Shown here: piece by piece, positions 1 to 7,892 of the stretch
Numbering within the stretch: position 1 is the first letter of the stretch
Layout: every line of letters begins with the position of its first letter
Assembly: GCA_018971405.1 (NCBI GenBank)
Contig: JAGXAX010000002.1
Location: 1 to 20,793 of the forward strand
Direction of reading: 5' to 3'
From: Alphaproteobacteria bacterium
GTDB lineage: Bacteria; Pseudomonadota; Alphaproteobacteria; Micavibrionales; UBA2020
Length of the DNA: 20,793 nucleotides
The notes under the pieces: model-generated
What the model was told of the DNA's origin: nothing
The model's input: the letters and a program-made list of their open reading frames with translations, nothing else
Databases searched by the model: none
Position numbers and translations under genes: made by a program

Positions 1-180
1 AAGCGTGCCGGCGGCCTGTTGTATCTGCTCTTGTTCGTCATCGTCGCGGCGGCAGGCGCGTTCTGGTACATGCGCTATCATAAAGCCGCAGTCCCGGCTG
101 TCGCGCGCAGCGGCGTGGGGTACGGGGCGCAAGACCGGATGAAGCTGGACAAACTGATCGAGCAGGGAGACAAGAAATGA
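1..180 (+). CDS. 3' end of a small membrane protein gene (5' end outside window)
   Basis: An open frame runs in from the left edge and stops with TGA at 178-180. The 59 visible residues begin with a hydrophobic stretch (roughly residues 5-24, rich in Leu, Val, Ile and Ala), which looks like one transmembrane helix. A basic segment (MRYHK) and a polar tail ending DRMKLDKLIEQGDKK follow. The stop overlaps the ATG of the next gene (ATGA at 177-180), so the two are probably co-transcribed and translationally coupled. I do not recognise the protein. The DRxxLDxLI tail faintly recalls the C-terminus of CvpA proteins, but a membrane helix so close to the end does not fit that family well. Function unknown. 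Confidence 0.6.
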   Translation, partial: KRAGGLLYLLLFVIVAAAGAFWYMRYHKAAVPAVARSGVGYGAQDRMKLDKLIEQGDKK

Positions 181-899
181 CCGACACGCCGAAGAAACGC
201 CGTCTGGAAGGGCGCGTCGCGCTGGTCACGGGCGCGAGCCGCGGCATCGGCGCCGCCGTCGCCAGGGCCTTTTCGGCGGAGGGCGCGCATGTGATTTTGG
301 CGGCACGCACGGTCGGCGGGCTTGAGGCCGTGGATGACGCCATTCAGGCGGCGGGCGGCACGGCGACGCTTCTGCCGCTTGATCTTTCCAAGTTCGAGCA
401 GATCGCGGAGCTTGGCCCCGCGCTGGCGAACAAGTTCAAACGCCTCGACATCCTCGTCGCCAACGCGGGCATTCTGGGTGGATTGAGCCCCGTCGCCATG
501 TCCGACCCGAAGACGTGGGAGCAGACGTTCCGCATCAACGTGCTGGCGAATTACCACCTCATCCGCACGCTCGACCCGCTCTTGCGCGGCAGCGACGCGG
601 GGCGCGCGATCTTCGTCACCTCCCGCGCGGCGCACGCGCACAAGGCCTTCTGGGGCGCTTATGCGGCAAGCAAGGCGGCGCTGGAGGAAATGGCGGCGGT
701 TTATGCCGACGAGGTCGCCTACAGCAAGCTCAAGGTGAACGTTCTTGATCCCGGCGTCGTGCGCACGGCGATGCGCGCCGAGGCGTATCCGGGCGAAGAC
801 CCGACGACGCTGCCGCCGCCGGAAAGCATCGTCGAAAGTTTCATCCGCCTTGCCGCGCCGTCACTGGCGGAAACCGGACAAATCATACGTGCCGCATGA
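177..899 (+). CDS. SDR-family NAD(P)-dependent oxidoreductase
   Basis: This 240-residue protein is a classical short-chain dehydrogenase/reductase with a Rossmann fold. The nucleotide-binding TGASRGIG motif is at residues 18-25, the NAG motif at 96-98 and the structural Asn at 121. The catalytic Ser149, Tyr162 and Lys166 (YAASK) form the usual triad. Length is normal for the family. ATG at 177 is supported by a GGGAG ribosome site about 8 bases upstream and by the 4-base overlap with the preceding stop. It is also coupled to the downstream cation transporter (ATGA at 896-899). The substrate cannot be read from the sequence. An Arg after the second beta strand (AARTVGG, residues 42-48) is compatible with NADPH preference, but this is inference. 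Confidence 0.93.
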   Translation: MTDTPKKRRLEGRVALVTGASRGIGAAVARAFSAEGAHVILAARTVGGLEAVDDAIQAAGGTATLLPLDLSKFEQIAELGPALANKFKRLDILVANAGILGGLSPVAMSDPKTWEQTFRINVLANYHLIRTLDPLLRGSDAGRAIFVTSRAAHAHKAFWGAYAASKAALEEMAAVYADEVAYSKLKVNVLDPGVVRTAMRAEAYPGEDPTTLPPPESIVESFIRLAAPSLAETGQIIRAA

Positions 900-1849
900 G
901 CATCGCCAATCCCTACACGCGGGGAACGACGGCAGTTGAAATCCGCAACAGGGGCCTGCGGCGGCAGGTGACGATGGCAAGCCTCGGCGTGGCCATCGTT
1001 CTGATCGCGGCGAAGCTTGCCGCCTACATGATCACCGATTCCGTCAGCGTGATGACGTCGCTGCTCGATTCGACCTTCGACGCGCTGGCCTCGACTGTGA
1101 CGCTGGTCAGCGTCCTGCACGCGATGACGCCCGCCGACGAAGAACACCGTTTCGGCCACGGAAAGGTCGAGGCGCTGGCGGCGATGGGGCAGTCGCTGTT
1201 CATCTTCGGTTCCGCTGCGTACCTTTTGTTCGAGTCCATGCACCGCTCTCTCCATCCGCAGCCGGTGAAATCGGCGCTCATAGGCATTGGCGTGATGCTG
1301 CTTTCCGTCGTGCTGACGGTTTTTCTCGTGACGTTCCAGAAATACGTGGTCCGGCGGACGGGGTCGGTGGCGATCAGCGCCGACCACCTGCATTACAAGG
1401 GCGACCTCCTGATGAACGGCGGCGTTTTATGCGCGCTGGCGCTCGGATATTTCAGCGGCTGGCCCTATTACGACCCGCTGTTCGCTGCGGGGATCTCGCT
1501 CGTCCTGCTCGGCGGCGCATGGCGGATCAGCCGTGAATCCTACGGCATCCTGATGGACAGGGAACTGTCGGACGCCGAGCGGACGAAGATCGAGGCGCTG
1601 GTCATGGCGCACCCGCAGGCGCGGGCGGTGCACGATCTCCGTACCCGCCAGAGCGGGCAGCGTGTCTTTATCGAGTTTCATCTGGAGCTGGACGGCGATC
1701 TGCCGCTCAGAAAAGCCCACGACGTGACGGAAGAGCTGGAGCGCGCGCTCTACGAGGCCTTCCCGAAGGCGGAAGTGCTGATCCATCAGGAGCCGGCGGG
1801 GCTGCATGATCACCGCCTCGACGACGACCTGAAAGCTCAGTCCGCGTAA
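896..1849 (+). CDS. Cation diffusion facilitator (FieF-like) divalent metal efflux protein
   Basis: This 317-residue inner-membrane protein belongs to the CDF family, which exchanges protons for Zn2+, Fe2+ or related ions. The transport-site residues of E. coli FieF (two Asp on one helix, His and Asp on another) appear conserved here as Asp58/Asp62 (LLDSTFD) and His166/Asp170 (HYKGD). The family motif HRFGHGKVEAL is at residues 84-94. Several hydrophobic helices cover residues 30-215. A soluble C-terminal domain with the IEFHLEL-type strand ends in a His/Asp-rich tail (HDHRLDDD). The start overlaps the SDR stop, and no strong ribosome site is visible, so translation is probably coupled. The last 13 bases overlap the 3' end of der on the other strand. 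Zn versus Fe preference cannot be decided. Confidence 0.93.
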   Translation: MSIANPYTRGTTAVEIRNRGLRRQVTMASLGVAIVLIAAKLAAYMITDSVSVMTSLLDSTFDALASTVTLVSVLHAMTPADEEHRFGHGKVEALAAMGQSLFIFGSAAYLLFESMHRSLHPQPVKSALIGIGVMLLSVVLTVFLVTFQKYVVRRTGSVAISADHLHYKGDLLMNGGVLCALALGYFSGWPYYDPLFAAGISLVLLGGAWRISRESYGILMDRELSDAERTKIEALVMAHPQARAVHDLRTRQSGQRVFIEFHLELDGDLPLRKAHDVTEELERALYEAFPKAEVLIHQEPAGLHDHRLDDDLKAQSA

Positions 1850-3261
1850 GGGTTCTTGCTCGCCTTGACGATGAATCGCACCGGCGTCGCGGGAATGTCG
1901 AAATCGCGGCGCAGGTTGTTGATGAGATAGCGCTTGTGCGTCTCGGGATAATCGTCCGCGCGGCCGACCCAGAGCGCGAAGGTCGGCGGGCGCGCCTTGA
2001 TCTGCGTTATGTAGCGCAGGCGGTTCGGGCGGCCGTGCACCAGCGGCGCGGGGTTCTGCTCCTCCATCGCGGAGAGCCAGCGGTTGAGACGGCCGGTCGG
2101 CACGCGCTTGTTCCAGAGGTCGTAGGTGTCGAGAACGGCCTGCATCAGCTGGTCGAGGCGCGTGCCGTTTTTGGCGGAGATGGTGACGGTTTTCACGTCG
2201 CGCACCTGCGCAAGGCTGGTGTCGAGCTGGTATTCGATCTCCTCCAGCAGCTTCTCGCGGTGCTTGACCGCGTCCCACTTGTTGACGGCGATGACGACGG
2301 CGCGGCCTTCCTCGATGGCGTGGCTGAGGATGGCGAGATCCTGCCGTTCGAACATCGTCTCCGCGTCCAGCACCATGACGACGACCTGCGCAAGACGGAT
2401 GGCGCGGAGCGTGTCGTCCACCGACATTTTCTCGATGACGTTGACGACGCGCGACTTGCGGCGCAGGCCCGCCGTGTCGACAAGGCGCAGTTTTCGCCCG
2501 CCGTATTCCCAGTCCACGTGCACGGCGTCGCGGGTGATGCCCGCTTCGGGGCCGGTCATCGAGCGCTCCTCGCCGAGCAGCGCGTTGAGCAGGGTCGATT
2601 TGCCGACGTTGGGGCGGCCGACGATGGCGACTTTTATGGGGTTTTCCTTGTCGTCCTCTTCGTCCGCGCGGTCGCCGAAGCCGGTGCCGTCGCCTTCCTT
2701 GTACAGCTCGAAATATTTTTCGAGGTCTTCCGTTTCCGCCTCCTCGGCCGCCGCAGCTTCCGCTTCGGCGTCGATGTGCGGGCGCAGCAGGGCGTAAAGC
2801 TCGTCGAGGCCCTGTCCGTGTTCGGCGGAAATGGCGATCGGTTCGCCGAGGCCGAGCTCATAGGCCTCGTACATGCCGGAGATGCCGGTCTTGCTCTCGC
2901 ATTTGTTGGCGATCAGCGCAGTCGGCATGTTCTGTTTCCTGAGCCAGTCGGCGAAGTGCCTGTCCATCGCCGTGATGCCGGCGCGCGCGTCGATGACCAG
3001 CAGCGCCATGTCGGCGCGTTCCAGCGCCCGCTCGGTCTGCTGGCGCATGCGGGCGGGGATGGAGGCGTCAAAGCTTTCCTCCAGTCCCGCCGTATCGATG
3101 ACCTTGAAGTTGAGGTCGGAGAGATGCCCGTCCGCCTCGCGCCAGTCGCGCGTCAGGCCGGGCGTGTCGTGCACGAGCGCGAGTTTTTTGCCGACGAGGC
3201 GGTTGAAGAGCGTCGATTTCCCGACATTCGGGCGCCCGATGATCGCGACGGTGAATGTCAT
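1837..3261 (-). CDS. der: Ribosome biogenesis GTPase Der (EngA)
   Basis: Der is the double-GTPase needed for late assembly of the 50S ribosomal subunit. The 474-residue product shows two tandem G domains. The first has GRPNVGKST at 9-17, DTAG at 56-59 and NKCE at 119-122. The second has GRPNVGKST at 215-223, DTAG at 262-265 and NKWD at 327-330. A KH-like C-terminal domain follows from about residue 355. The linker between the G domains (about 165-208) is unusually rich in Glu, Asp and Ala. The ATG gives the expected start right before the first P-loop. It lies 12 bases after the bamB stop on the same strand, so it is probably the last gene of a yfgM-like/bamB/der operon. Its 3' end converges on and overlaps the cation transporter gene. 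Confidence 0.98.
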   Translation of the reverse strand: MTFTVAIIGRPNVGKSTLFNRLVGKKLALVHDTPGLTRDWREADGHLSDLNFKVIDTAGLEESFDASIPARMRQQTERALERADMALLVIDARAGITAMDRHFADWLRKQNMPTALIANKCESKTGISGMYEAYELGLGEPIAISAEHGQGLDELYALLRPHIDAEAEAAAAEEAETEDLEKYFELYKEGDGTGFGDRADEEDDKENPIKVAIVGRPNVGKSTLLNALLGEERSMTGPEAGITRDAVHVDWEYGGRKLRLVDTAGLRRKSRVVNVIEKMSVDDTLRAIRLAQVVVMVLDAETMFERQDLAILSHAIEEGRAVVIAVNKWDAVKHREKLLEEIEYQLDTSLAQVRDVKTVTISAKNGTRLDQLMQAVLDTYDLWNKRVPTGRLNRWLSAMEEQNPAPLVHGRPNRLRYITQIKARPPTFALWVGRADDYPETHKRYLINNLRRDFDIPATPVRFIVKASKNPYAD

Positions 3262-3273
3262 GGCGTTCTTTCT

Positions 3274-4620
3274 TTAACGGTAAGCGACGAGGGCGCCGCC
3301 GTCTGTCAGGACCAGCAGCGTGTTGTCGGCGACGACCGGCGGAACGAGGACCTTGCCCGGCAGTTCGGTGTTGCGGGTGATTTTTCCGCTTTGCGGATCG
3401 ACCTCGACCAGATGCCCGTCGCTGCTCGCGGCGAGCAGGCGACCGCCGGCGAGAACGGGCCCCGCCCAGACGACGGTCTTGTTCTTGTCGTCGCCCTGAT
3501 ATTCCGGCAGCTGCGTGACCCAGCGGATGCCGCCGTCGGCAAGGGCGAGGGCGACGAGCTTTTGCCCCGTGGTGATGACGAACATATTGTCGCCCGCAAC
3601 CCAGGGCATGTTCGCGCTGCCGATGTCGTTCTGCCAGAGGCGCTGGCCGGTAGTTTCGTTGAAGGCGACCATGTGGCCGCTATAGCTGGCGGCGTAGACG
3701 ACGCCCTGATTGATGACCGGCTGGCTGATGTCGTCGATCGGCGCGAGCAGGCCGTTGCTGTTGACGGCGGATATGTTGTCCTGCCATAGCACTTGCCCGT
3801 TCGTCGCGTTGAGGCCGAGGATCTCGCCGGAGGATTGCGGCAGGATGATGGCGGTGTCGTCCGCCGCGGGGGAGATGGAGGCGAGCAGGCTGGTCGTCTG
3901 CGGAACGCCGGTGTAGCTCCAGGTCGCGGTGCCGTCGGCGGCGGAGAAGACCAGCAGGCGGTTGTCGATGGTGACGACGTAGACGCTGCCGTTCACGACC
4001 GTCGGCGCGGATTGCGACGGGGTCTGCAGCGCCGTGCGCCACAGTGTGGCGCCGGTCGCGGCGTCGAAGCAGGCGAGCTGGCCGTAGCCGTTGGTGACGT
4101 AGAGCTTGCCGCCGTCGTAGGCGATGCCGCCGCCGACGCCGCCGGTTTCTTCCGACCCTTTGGGCAGCGACGACTTATGCCATTTTTTCGCGCCGCCGGC
4201 GATGTCGAAGGCCGCAAGCGTGCCTTCCGTATCCAGAGTGAAGACCATGCCGCCGCCGACCACGGGCTGGGTGATGAGCGGGTCGCGGCTGTTGCCGCCG
4301 TCGCCGATGGAGGATTTCCACGCCTCTTTCAGGTTGCCGCCGAGCGTGGGCTGGCCCATCACGTGGTTGGGGTAGCCGCCGACCTGCGGCCAGAACATGT
4401 TCGCCCAGGGGGCGGGCAGGACGAGAGGCGTCTGCTGCAGCGCAGGGCTGGGCTCAAGCTGCTGCTGCAATTGCAGGAGGGAGATGCGCGTGCCTTTCAG
4501 CGGGGGCAGGTCGTCGTCGCTGCTGAACATGCCCTCGATCTTCGCGCAGGCGCCCAGCAGCAGAAAGGCGGGCAGGACGGCGAGAAGGATCAGTTTTCTT
4601 TTTAGCGGAGTTTTTTTCAT
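3274..4620 (-). CDS. bamB: Outer-membrane assembly lipoprotein BamB (PQQ-like beta-propeller)
   Basis: BamB is the beta-propeller lipoprotein of the BAM complex, which inserts beta-barrel proteins into the outer membrane. The 448-residue product starts with a basic, then hydrophobic signal sequence and a lipobox LLGAC, giving Cys25 as the acylated residue. The rest is made of repeated blade motifs of the PQQ-enzyme type, such as AFDIAGGAKKW, CFDAATGATLW, VFSAADGTATW, GLNATNGQVLW and AFNETTGQRLW. Each ends in a Trp, as expected for these propellers. An AGGG ribosome site lies about 8 bases before the ATG. The YfgM-like gene is just upstream and der just downstream, matching the order known in E. 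coli, which supports the assignment over a generic PQQ-repeat protein. Confidence 0.95.
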   Translation of the reverse strand: MKKTPLKRKLILLAVLPAFLLLGACAKIEGMFSSDDDLPPLKGTRISLLQLQQQLEPSPALQQTPLVLPAPWANMFWPQVGGYPNHVMGQPTLGGNLKEAWKSSIGDGGNSRDPLITQPVVGGGMVFTLDTEGTLAAFDIAGGAKKWHKSSLPKGSEETGGVGGGIAYDGGKLYVTNGYGQLACFDAATGATLWRTALQTPSQSAPTVVNGSVYVVTIDNRLLVFSAADGTATWSYTGVPQTTSLLASISPAADDTAIILPQSSGEILGLNATNGQVLWQDNISAVNSNGLLAPIDDISQPVINQGVVYAASYSGHMVAFNETTGQRLWQNDIGSANMPWVAGDNMFVITTGQKLVALALADGGIRWVTQLPEYQGDDKNKTVVWAGPVLAGGRLLAASSDGHLVEVDPQSGKITRNTELPGKVLVPPVVADNTLLVLTDGGALVAYR

Positions 4621-4637
4621 GAAAGCGCCCTGTTTTT

Positions 4638-5285
4638 TCAGGATTTCCGGTTGGCCTTGGCGTCGGCGATATAAAGCGCGTGCAGGCTGAAGGCGCGCTG
4701 GCGCTCGTCATCGGGCGCGCCGGGGTCGGCGGCGATGGCGGCCATGAGGTCGGCGGCCTTTTGCATGTCGCCCTGCCGTGCGGCGAGGAGCGCCTGCATT
4801 TCGCGCGCCGTGTAGCGCCAGACGCAATCGGACGCGGCGAGCGGCGCGAGTTCTGCCGCGAGTTGTGCCGCAGGCGCGGTGTCGAGGCGCAGGCTGATGC
4901 TGTGGATGCGCGCGAGATCGCGCCAGACTTTGGCGATGCCGGAAGTGCCGGAGATCTGCGCATAAAGGGCGACGGCTTTGTCTTTCTGGTTGTTGTCGAT
5001 GTAATTGTCGGCGGCGATGAAGCGCGCTATCATGGCGTGGTCTTTATCGGCGGTGGCGGCGAATTGCTCCAGCTTTTGGTAGTTCGTGGCGTCGACGGTC
5101 AGGGCGAGTTCGGTCGTGGCTCTCGTGTTCTGCGTGAAGGCGCGCTGCCGCATGAAGGACATGAAGGCCGTGAGGACGATCGCGCCGATCGCGCCGCCGA
5201 TGATCCATGAACCGTTTTCTTTCCAAAACCTGGCGAGGTTTTCGCGGCGGAGGTCTTCGCTGATCTCGTCAAAAATATCGGCCAT
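4638..5285 (-). CDS. YfgM-like membrane-anchored TPR-type protein
   Basis: This 215-residue protein has a short acidic cytoplasmic N-terminus (DIFDEISEDLRREN), one membrane helix at about residues 26-45, and a long helical periplasmic domain with a tetratricopeptide-like pattern (for example ADNYIDNNQKDKAVALYAQI). This is the architecture of the YfgM family, which in E. coli associates with the SecYEG translocon and periplasmic chaperones. The position directly upstream of bamB and der supports the family call. It is the first gene of the operon. Upstream is a 75-base AT-richer gap with no convincing promoter boxes (TTGGTC then TAACAG is the best I see), followed by the terminator of the preceding operon. 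A GGAG lies 10 bases before the ATG. Confidence 0.85.
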   Translation of the reverse strand: MADIFDEISEDLRRENLARFWKENGSWIIGGAIGAIVLTAFMSFMRQRAFTQNTRATTELALTVDATNYQKLEQFAATADKDHAMIARFIAADNYIDNNQKDKAVALYAQISGTSGIAKVWRDLARIHSISLRLDTAPAAQLAAELAPLAASDCVWRYTAREMQALLAARQGDMQKAADLMAAIAADPGAPDDERQRAFSLHALYIADAKANRKS

Positions 5286-5360
5286 GGCCTTTTGGCTCCG
5301 TGCGGTTAATTTATCTGTTATTTCAGCAGACTAACTGACCAAAACCATCCGCATGAGTCA

Positions 5361-5380
5361 AGAAAAACCCCGTTTCGGGG
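5361..5380 (-). terminator. Intrinsic terminator downstream of miaA
   Basis: Read on the minus strand, a perfect 5-bp GC stem (CCCCG, loop AAA, CGGGG) at 5380-5368 is followed directly by TTTTTCT at 5367-5361. This is a canonical rho-independent terminator 16 bases after the miaA stop codon. It separates the petA-to-miaA run from the YfgM-like/bamB/der operon on the same strand. There is no T-run on the other side, so it acts in one direction only. Confidence 0.82.
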
Positions 5381-5396
5381 CAGTCATTCTTTTACT

Positions 5397-6311
5397 TTAT
5401 GGCAAATTATTGAAAAACGGCGCCGGATCAGGGCTTTCCAGCACTATATCGGCCTTGATCTGGTGGCGAAACCATGTCGTTTGCCGCTTGGCATAATTGC
5501 GGGTGGATTGCTGCGCCAGACGGGTCGCCTCTTCGCGTGTGGCCTGCCCGGCGATATGTGCTTTCAGTTCCGGATACCCTAAGGCTTTGGAAAGCGCCAT
5601 GCCGTCCGTTTCCTTTTCCATGAAAGCCTTCGCCTCCTCCAGCGCGCCTGCTTCCAGCATCTTTCCGAATCTCCCGTCGCAGGCGGCATAAAGCGTTTCG
5701 CGCGGCGGCAGCAGCGTCACGGTCAGAAACGCAAGATCGGCGGGCGGTTTGACGCGCGGCGCGGCCTGCCATGTGGAGAGGCTTTTGCCGGTCGCCGCCA
5801 GCACTTCCCATGCGCGCACCAGCCGTTGGGTGTTGAAGGGGTCGAGCTTTGCCGCGGTTTCGGGGTCGCGGCGGGCAAGTTCGGCGTGAAAGGCGGGATG
5901 TCCCAGTTCTTTTTGCAGCGCGATCGCCTCCTGCCGGAAGGACTCCGGCACGTCGGGGATGGGGCTGATGCCCTCCAGCAGCGTCTTGATGTAAAAACCG
6001 GTTCCGCCGACAATCACGGGCAATCTGCCTTCGGCCTGCGCCGCACGGATTTCGCCGATCGCCATGTTCGTCCAGCGCGCCGCCGAGCAAACCTCGTCCG
6101 GCGGCAGCGCGGCGTAGAGGCGGTGCGGAACTTCCGCTTTTTCCTCCGCCGACGGCTGCGCCGTCAGGAGCGGCAGGCCGTCGTAGACCTGCATCGAGTC
6201 GGCGTTGATGACGACGCCGTTTCGTGCCGCCGTGACGGCGAGCGCGAGGCCGGACTTGCCGCTGGCGGTCGGCCCGCCGATGACAAGAACGGTTCCAGCG
6301 CGGGCCGTCAT
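5397..6311 (-). CDS. miaA: tRNA dimethylallyltransferase MiaA
   Basis: MiaA transfers the dimethylallyl group of DMAPP to N6 of A37 in tRNAs that read codons starting with U. The 304-residue protein has the P-loop GGPTASGKS at 12-20, the DSMQVY motif at 38-43, VGGTGFYI at 101-108 and the NTQRLVRAWEV segment at 160-170. Near the C-terminus lies the TRNYAKRQTTWFR motif typical of the family. Length is normal. Its ATG overlaps the degP stop (ATGA), indicating translational coupling, and a strong terminator follows its stop. The miaA position behind a protease gene rather than next to hfq or mutL is a local arrangement. Confidence 0.97.
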   Translation of the reverse strand: MTARAGTVLVIGGPTASGKSGLALAVTAARNGVVINADSMQVYDGLPLLTAQPSAEEKAEVPHRLYAALPPDEVCSAARWTNMAIGEIRAAQAEGRLPVIVGGTGFYIKTLLEGISPIPDVPESFRQEAIALQKELGHPAFHAELARRDPETAAKLDPFNTQRLVRAWEVLAATGKSLSTWQAAPRVKPPADLAFLTVTLLPPRETLYAACDGRFGKMLEAGALEEAKAFMEKETDGMALSKALGYPELKAHIAGQATREEATRLAQQSTRNYAKRQTTWFRHQIKADIVLESPDPAPFFNNLP

Positions 6312-7858
6312 TTTTTCGCGAACTTCAGCGCGACGAAGCGCATGTCGTCGCCGTGCGAGACAAAGAGCAGGACGGAGGCGTTTCCGGCCTTTTCCGCCGC
6401 CGCGATCTTTTTGGCGGCTTCCGCCGGAGACGCGACGTTTTCCTGATCGACTTCGGAGATCACGTCGCCGGTTTCGATGCCTTTTCCGGCGGCGTCGCTG
6501 TTCGGATCGACGTTCATGACGACGGCGCCCTTCACATCCTTTGGCACTTTGTAGGTGCCGCGCATGTCAGGCGTCAGCGCGGCGAGGCCGAGACCGAGGC
6601 TCTTGACGGTCAGGATCTCCGGCTTCGCCTGCGGCGCTTCTTTCTGCGCGGGCGTCTTGCCGTTTTCCGTCTCGGGGCTCATCTCCGCGAGGTCGACGAG
6701 GAAGGTTTTCTCCTTGCCCTTGCGCCAGGCGTCGATGGAGGCGTCTTTGCCGACCGGCGCTTCCGCGACCATCAGCGGCAACTGGCGCATTTCCTTGACG
6801 GCCTGCCCGTTGAACTTCAGGATCACGTCGCCCGACTTGAGGCCCGCCTTCTCGGCCGGTCCCTTGGGGAAGACGCTGGAGACGAGCGCGCCTTCCGCCG
6901 CGGGCAGCCCGAGGGTCTGGGCGATTTCCGGCGTCACGCTCTGGATGCGCACGCCGAGCCACGCGCGCTTGACCTTGCCGTGGGCGATCAGCTGCGCGAC
7001 GATGTTGCGCGCGAGGTTCGACGGGATGGCGAAGCCGATCCCGACCGAGCCGCCGGAGGGCGAGTAGATCGCCGTGTCGATGCCGATGACCTGCCCCTGC
7101 TCGTCGAACATCGGGCCGCCGGAGTTGCCGCGGTTGATCGGCGCGTCGGTCTGGATGAATTCGTCGTAGGGGCCCTCGTCGATGTTGCGCTGGCGGGCGG
7201 AGACGATGCCCGCCGTGACCGTGCCGCCGAGGCCGAACGGGTCGCCGATGGTCAGTACCCACGCGCCGATGCGCGCCGTGTCGCTGTCGCCCCAGACGGC
7301 CGCCGTCAGCGGATGCGGCGGTTTGATCTGCAGCACGGCGAGGTCGGTCTTCGGGTCGGCGCCGACCAGTTTCGCGTCGAGCGTAGTGTTGTCGCTGAGC
7401 GTGACCTTGATCTGTTCGGCGTCCTTGATGACGTGGTTATTGGTGACGATGTAGCCGTGCTGCGCGTCGATGATGAAGCCGGAGCCGAGGGAGTAGATCT
7501 TCTCCTTCTGCTGCGGCTGCTGGCCGTTCTGATAATGGTCGTAGAAATCCTTGAAGAACTGCTCGAAGGGCGAGCCGGGCGGGAACTGCGGCATCGGCGG
7601 CAGCGCGTTGTCCGCCGAGGCGTCGACGCTGGCGGTCGTCGAGACGTTGACCACCGTCGGCAGCAGCCTTTGCGCCAGATCCTCGAAACCGGGCACATGC
7701 GCGACGGCGAGGGGGGGCGTTGCCGTCGTCGCGGCCGGCGCCGCGACGACGGGTGCGGGTGTCGCGCTGCTGGCGGGCGTGACGGCGCAGAGGCATGCGA
7801 GAGACACGGCAAATCCGGCCGCTGTGAACCCGATGGAACGAAGGGAAATCTTTTTCAT
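6308..7858 (-). CDS. degP: Do-family periplasmic serine protease (DegP/DegQ/MucD type)
   Basis: This is a HtrA-type periplasmic protease and chaperone for misfolded envelope proteins. The 516-residue product has a signal peptide (about 1-32, ending near SSA), an Ala/Pro-rich linker, then a trypsin-like domain. The catalytic His142 (NNHV), Asp172 (DPKTDLAVL) and Ser246 (GNSGGP) are all visible. Two PDZ domains follow, at about residues 300-395 and 418-510. A near-perfect ribosome site GGAGG sits 8 bases before the ATG, the best in this gene run, so the protein may be well translated. It lies 34 bases behind the Na/Pi transporter gene and overlaps miaA. Sequence alone does not separate DegP, DegQ and MucD, so the symbol is nominal. 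Confidence 0.95.
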   Translation of the reverse strand: MKKISLRSIGFTAAGFAVSLACLCAVTPASSATPAPVVAAPAATTATPPLAVAHVPGFEDLAQRLLPTVVNVSTTASVDASADNALPPMPQFPPGSPFEQFFKDFYDHYQNGQQPQQKEKIYSLGSGFIIDAQHGYIVTNNHVIKDAEQIKVTLSDNTTLDAKLVGADPKTDLAVLQIKPPHPLTAAVWGDSDTARIGAWVLTIGDPFGLGGTVTAGIVSARQRNIDEGPYDEFIQTDAPINRGNSGGPMFDEQGQVIGIDTAIYSPSGGSVGIGFAIPSNLARNIVAQLIAHGKVKRAWLGVRIQSVTPEIAQTLGLPAAEGALVSSVFPKGPAEKAGLKSGDVILKFNGQAVKEMRQLPLMVAEAPVGKDASIDAWRKGKEKTFLVDLAEMSPETENGKTPAQKEAPQAKPEILTVKSLGLGLAALTPDMRGTYKVPKDVKGAVVMNVDPNSDAAGKGIETGDVISEVDQENVASPAEAAKKIAAAEKAGNASVLLFVSHGDDMRFVALKFAKK

Positions 7859-7892
7859 TTTACTGACCTCCGGTTTGGTAGTGTTTCAGCCC

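Noticed and set aside
1..180. CvpA C-terminus
   Set aside because: The tail pattern DRxxLDxLI is suggestive, but a membrane helix so near the end and the absence of purF before the dehydrogenase gene do not fit.
1936..3789. Long plus-strand open frame opposite der and bamB (617 codons)
   Set aside because: It lies antisense to two clearly recognised genes, has no family motifs, and is rich in Arg, Asp, Val and Gly as expected of a GC-rich shadow frame.
4629..4642. CCTG-A6-CAGG hairpin covering part of the bamB ribosome site (minus strand)
   Set aside because: The stem is only 4 bp and would be unstable; not enough to claim translational control.
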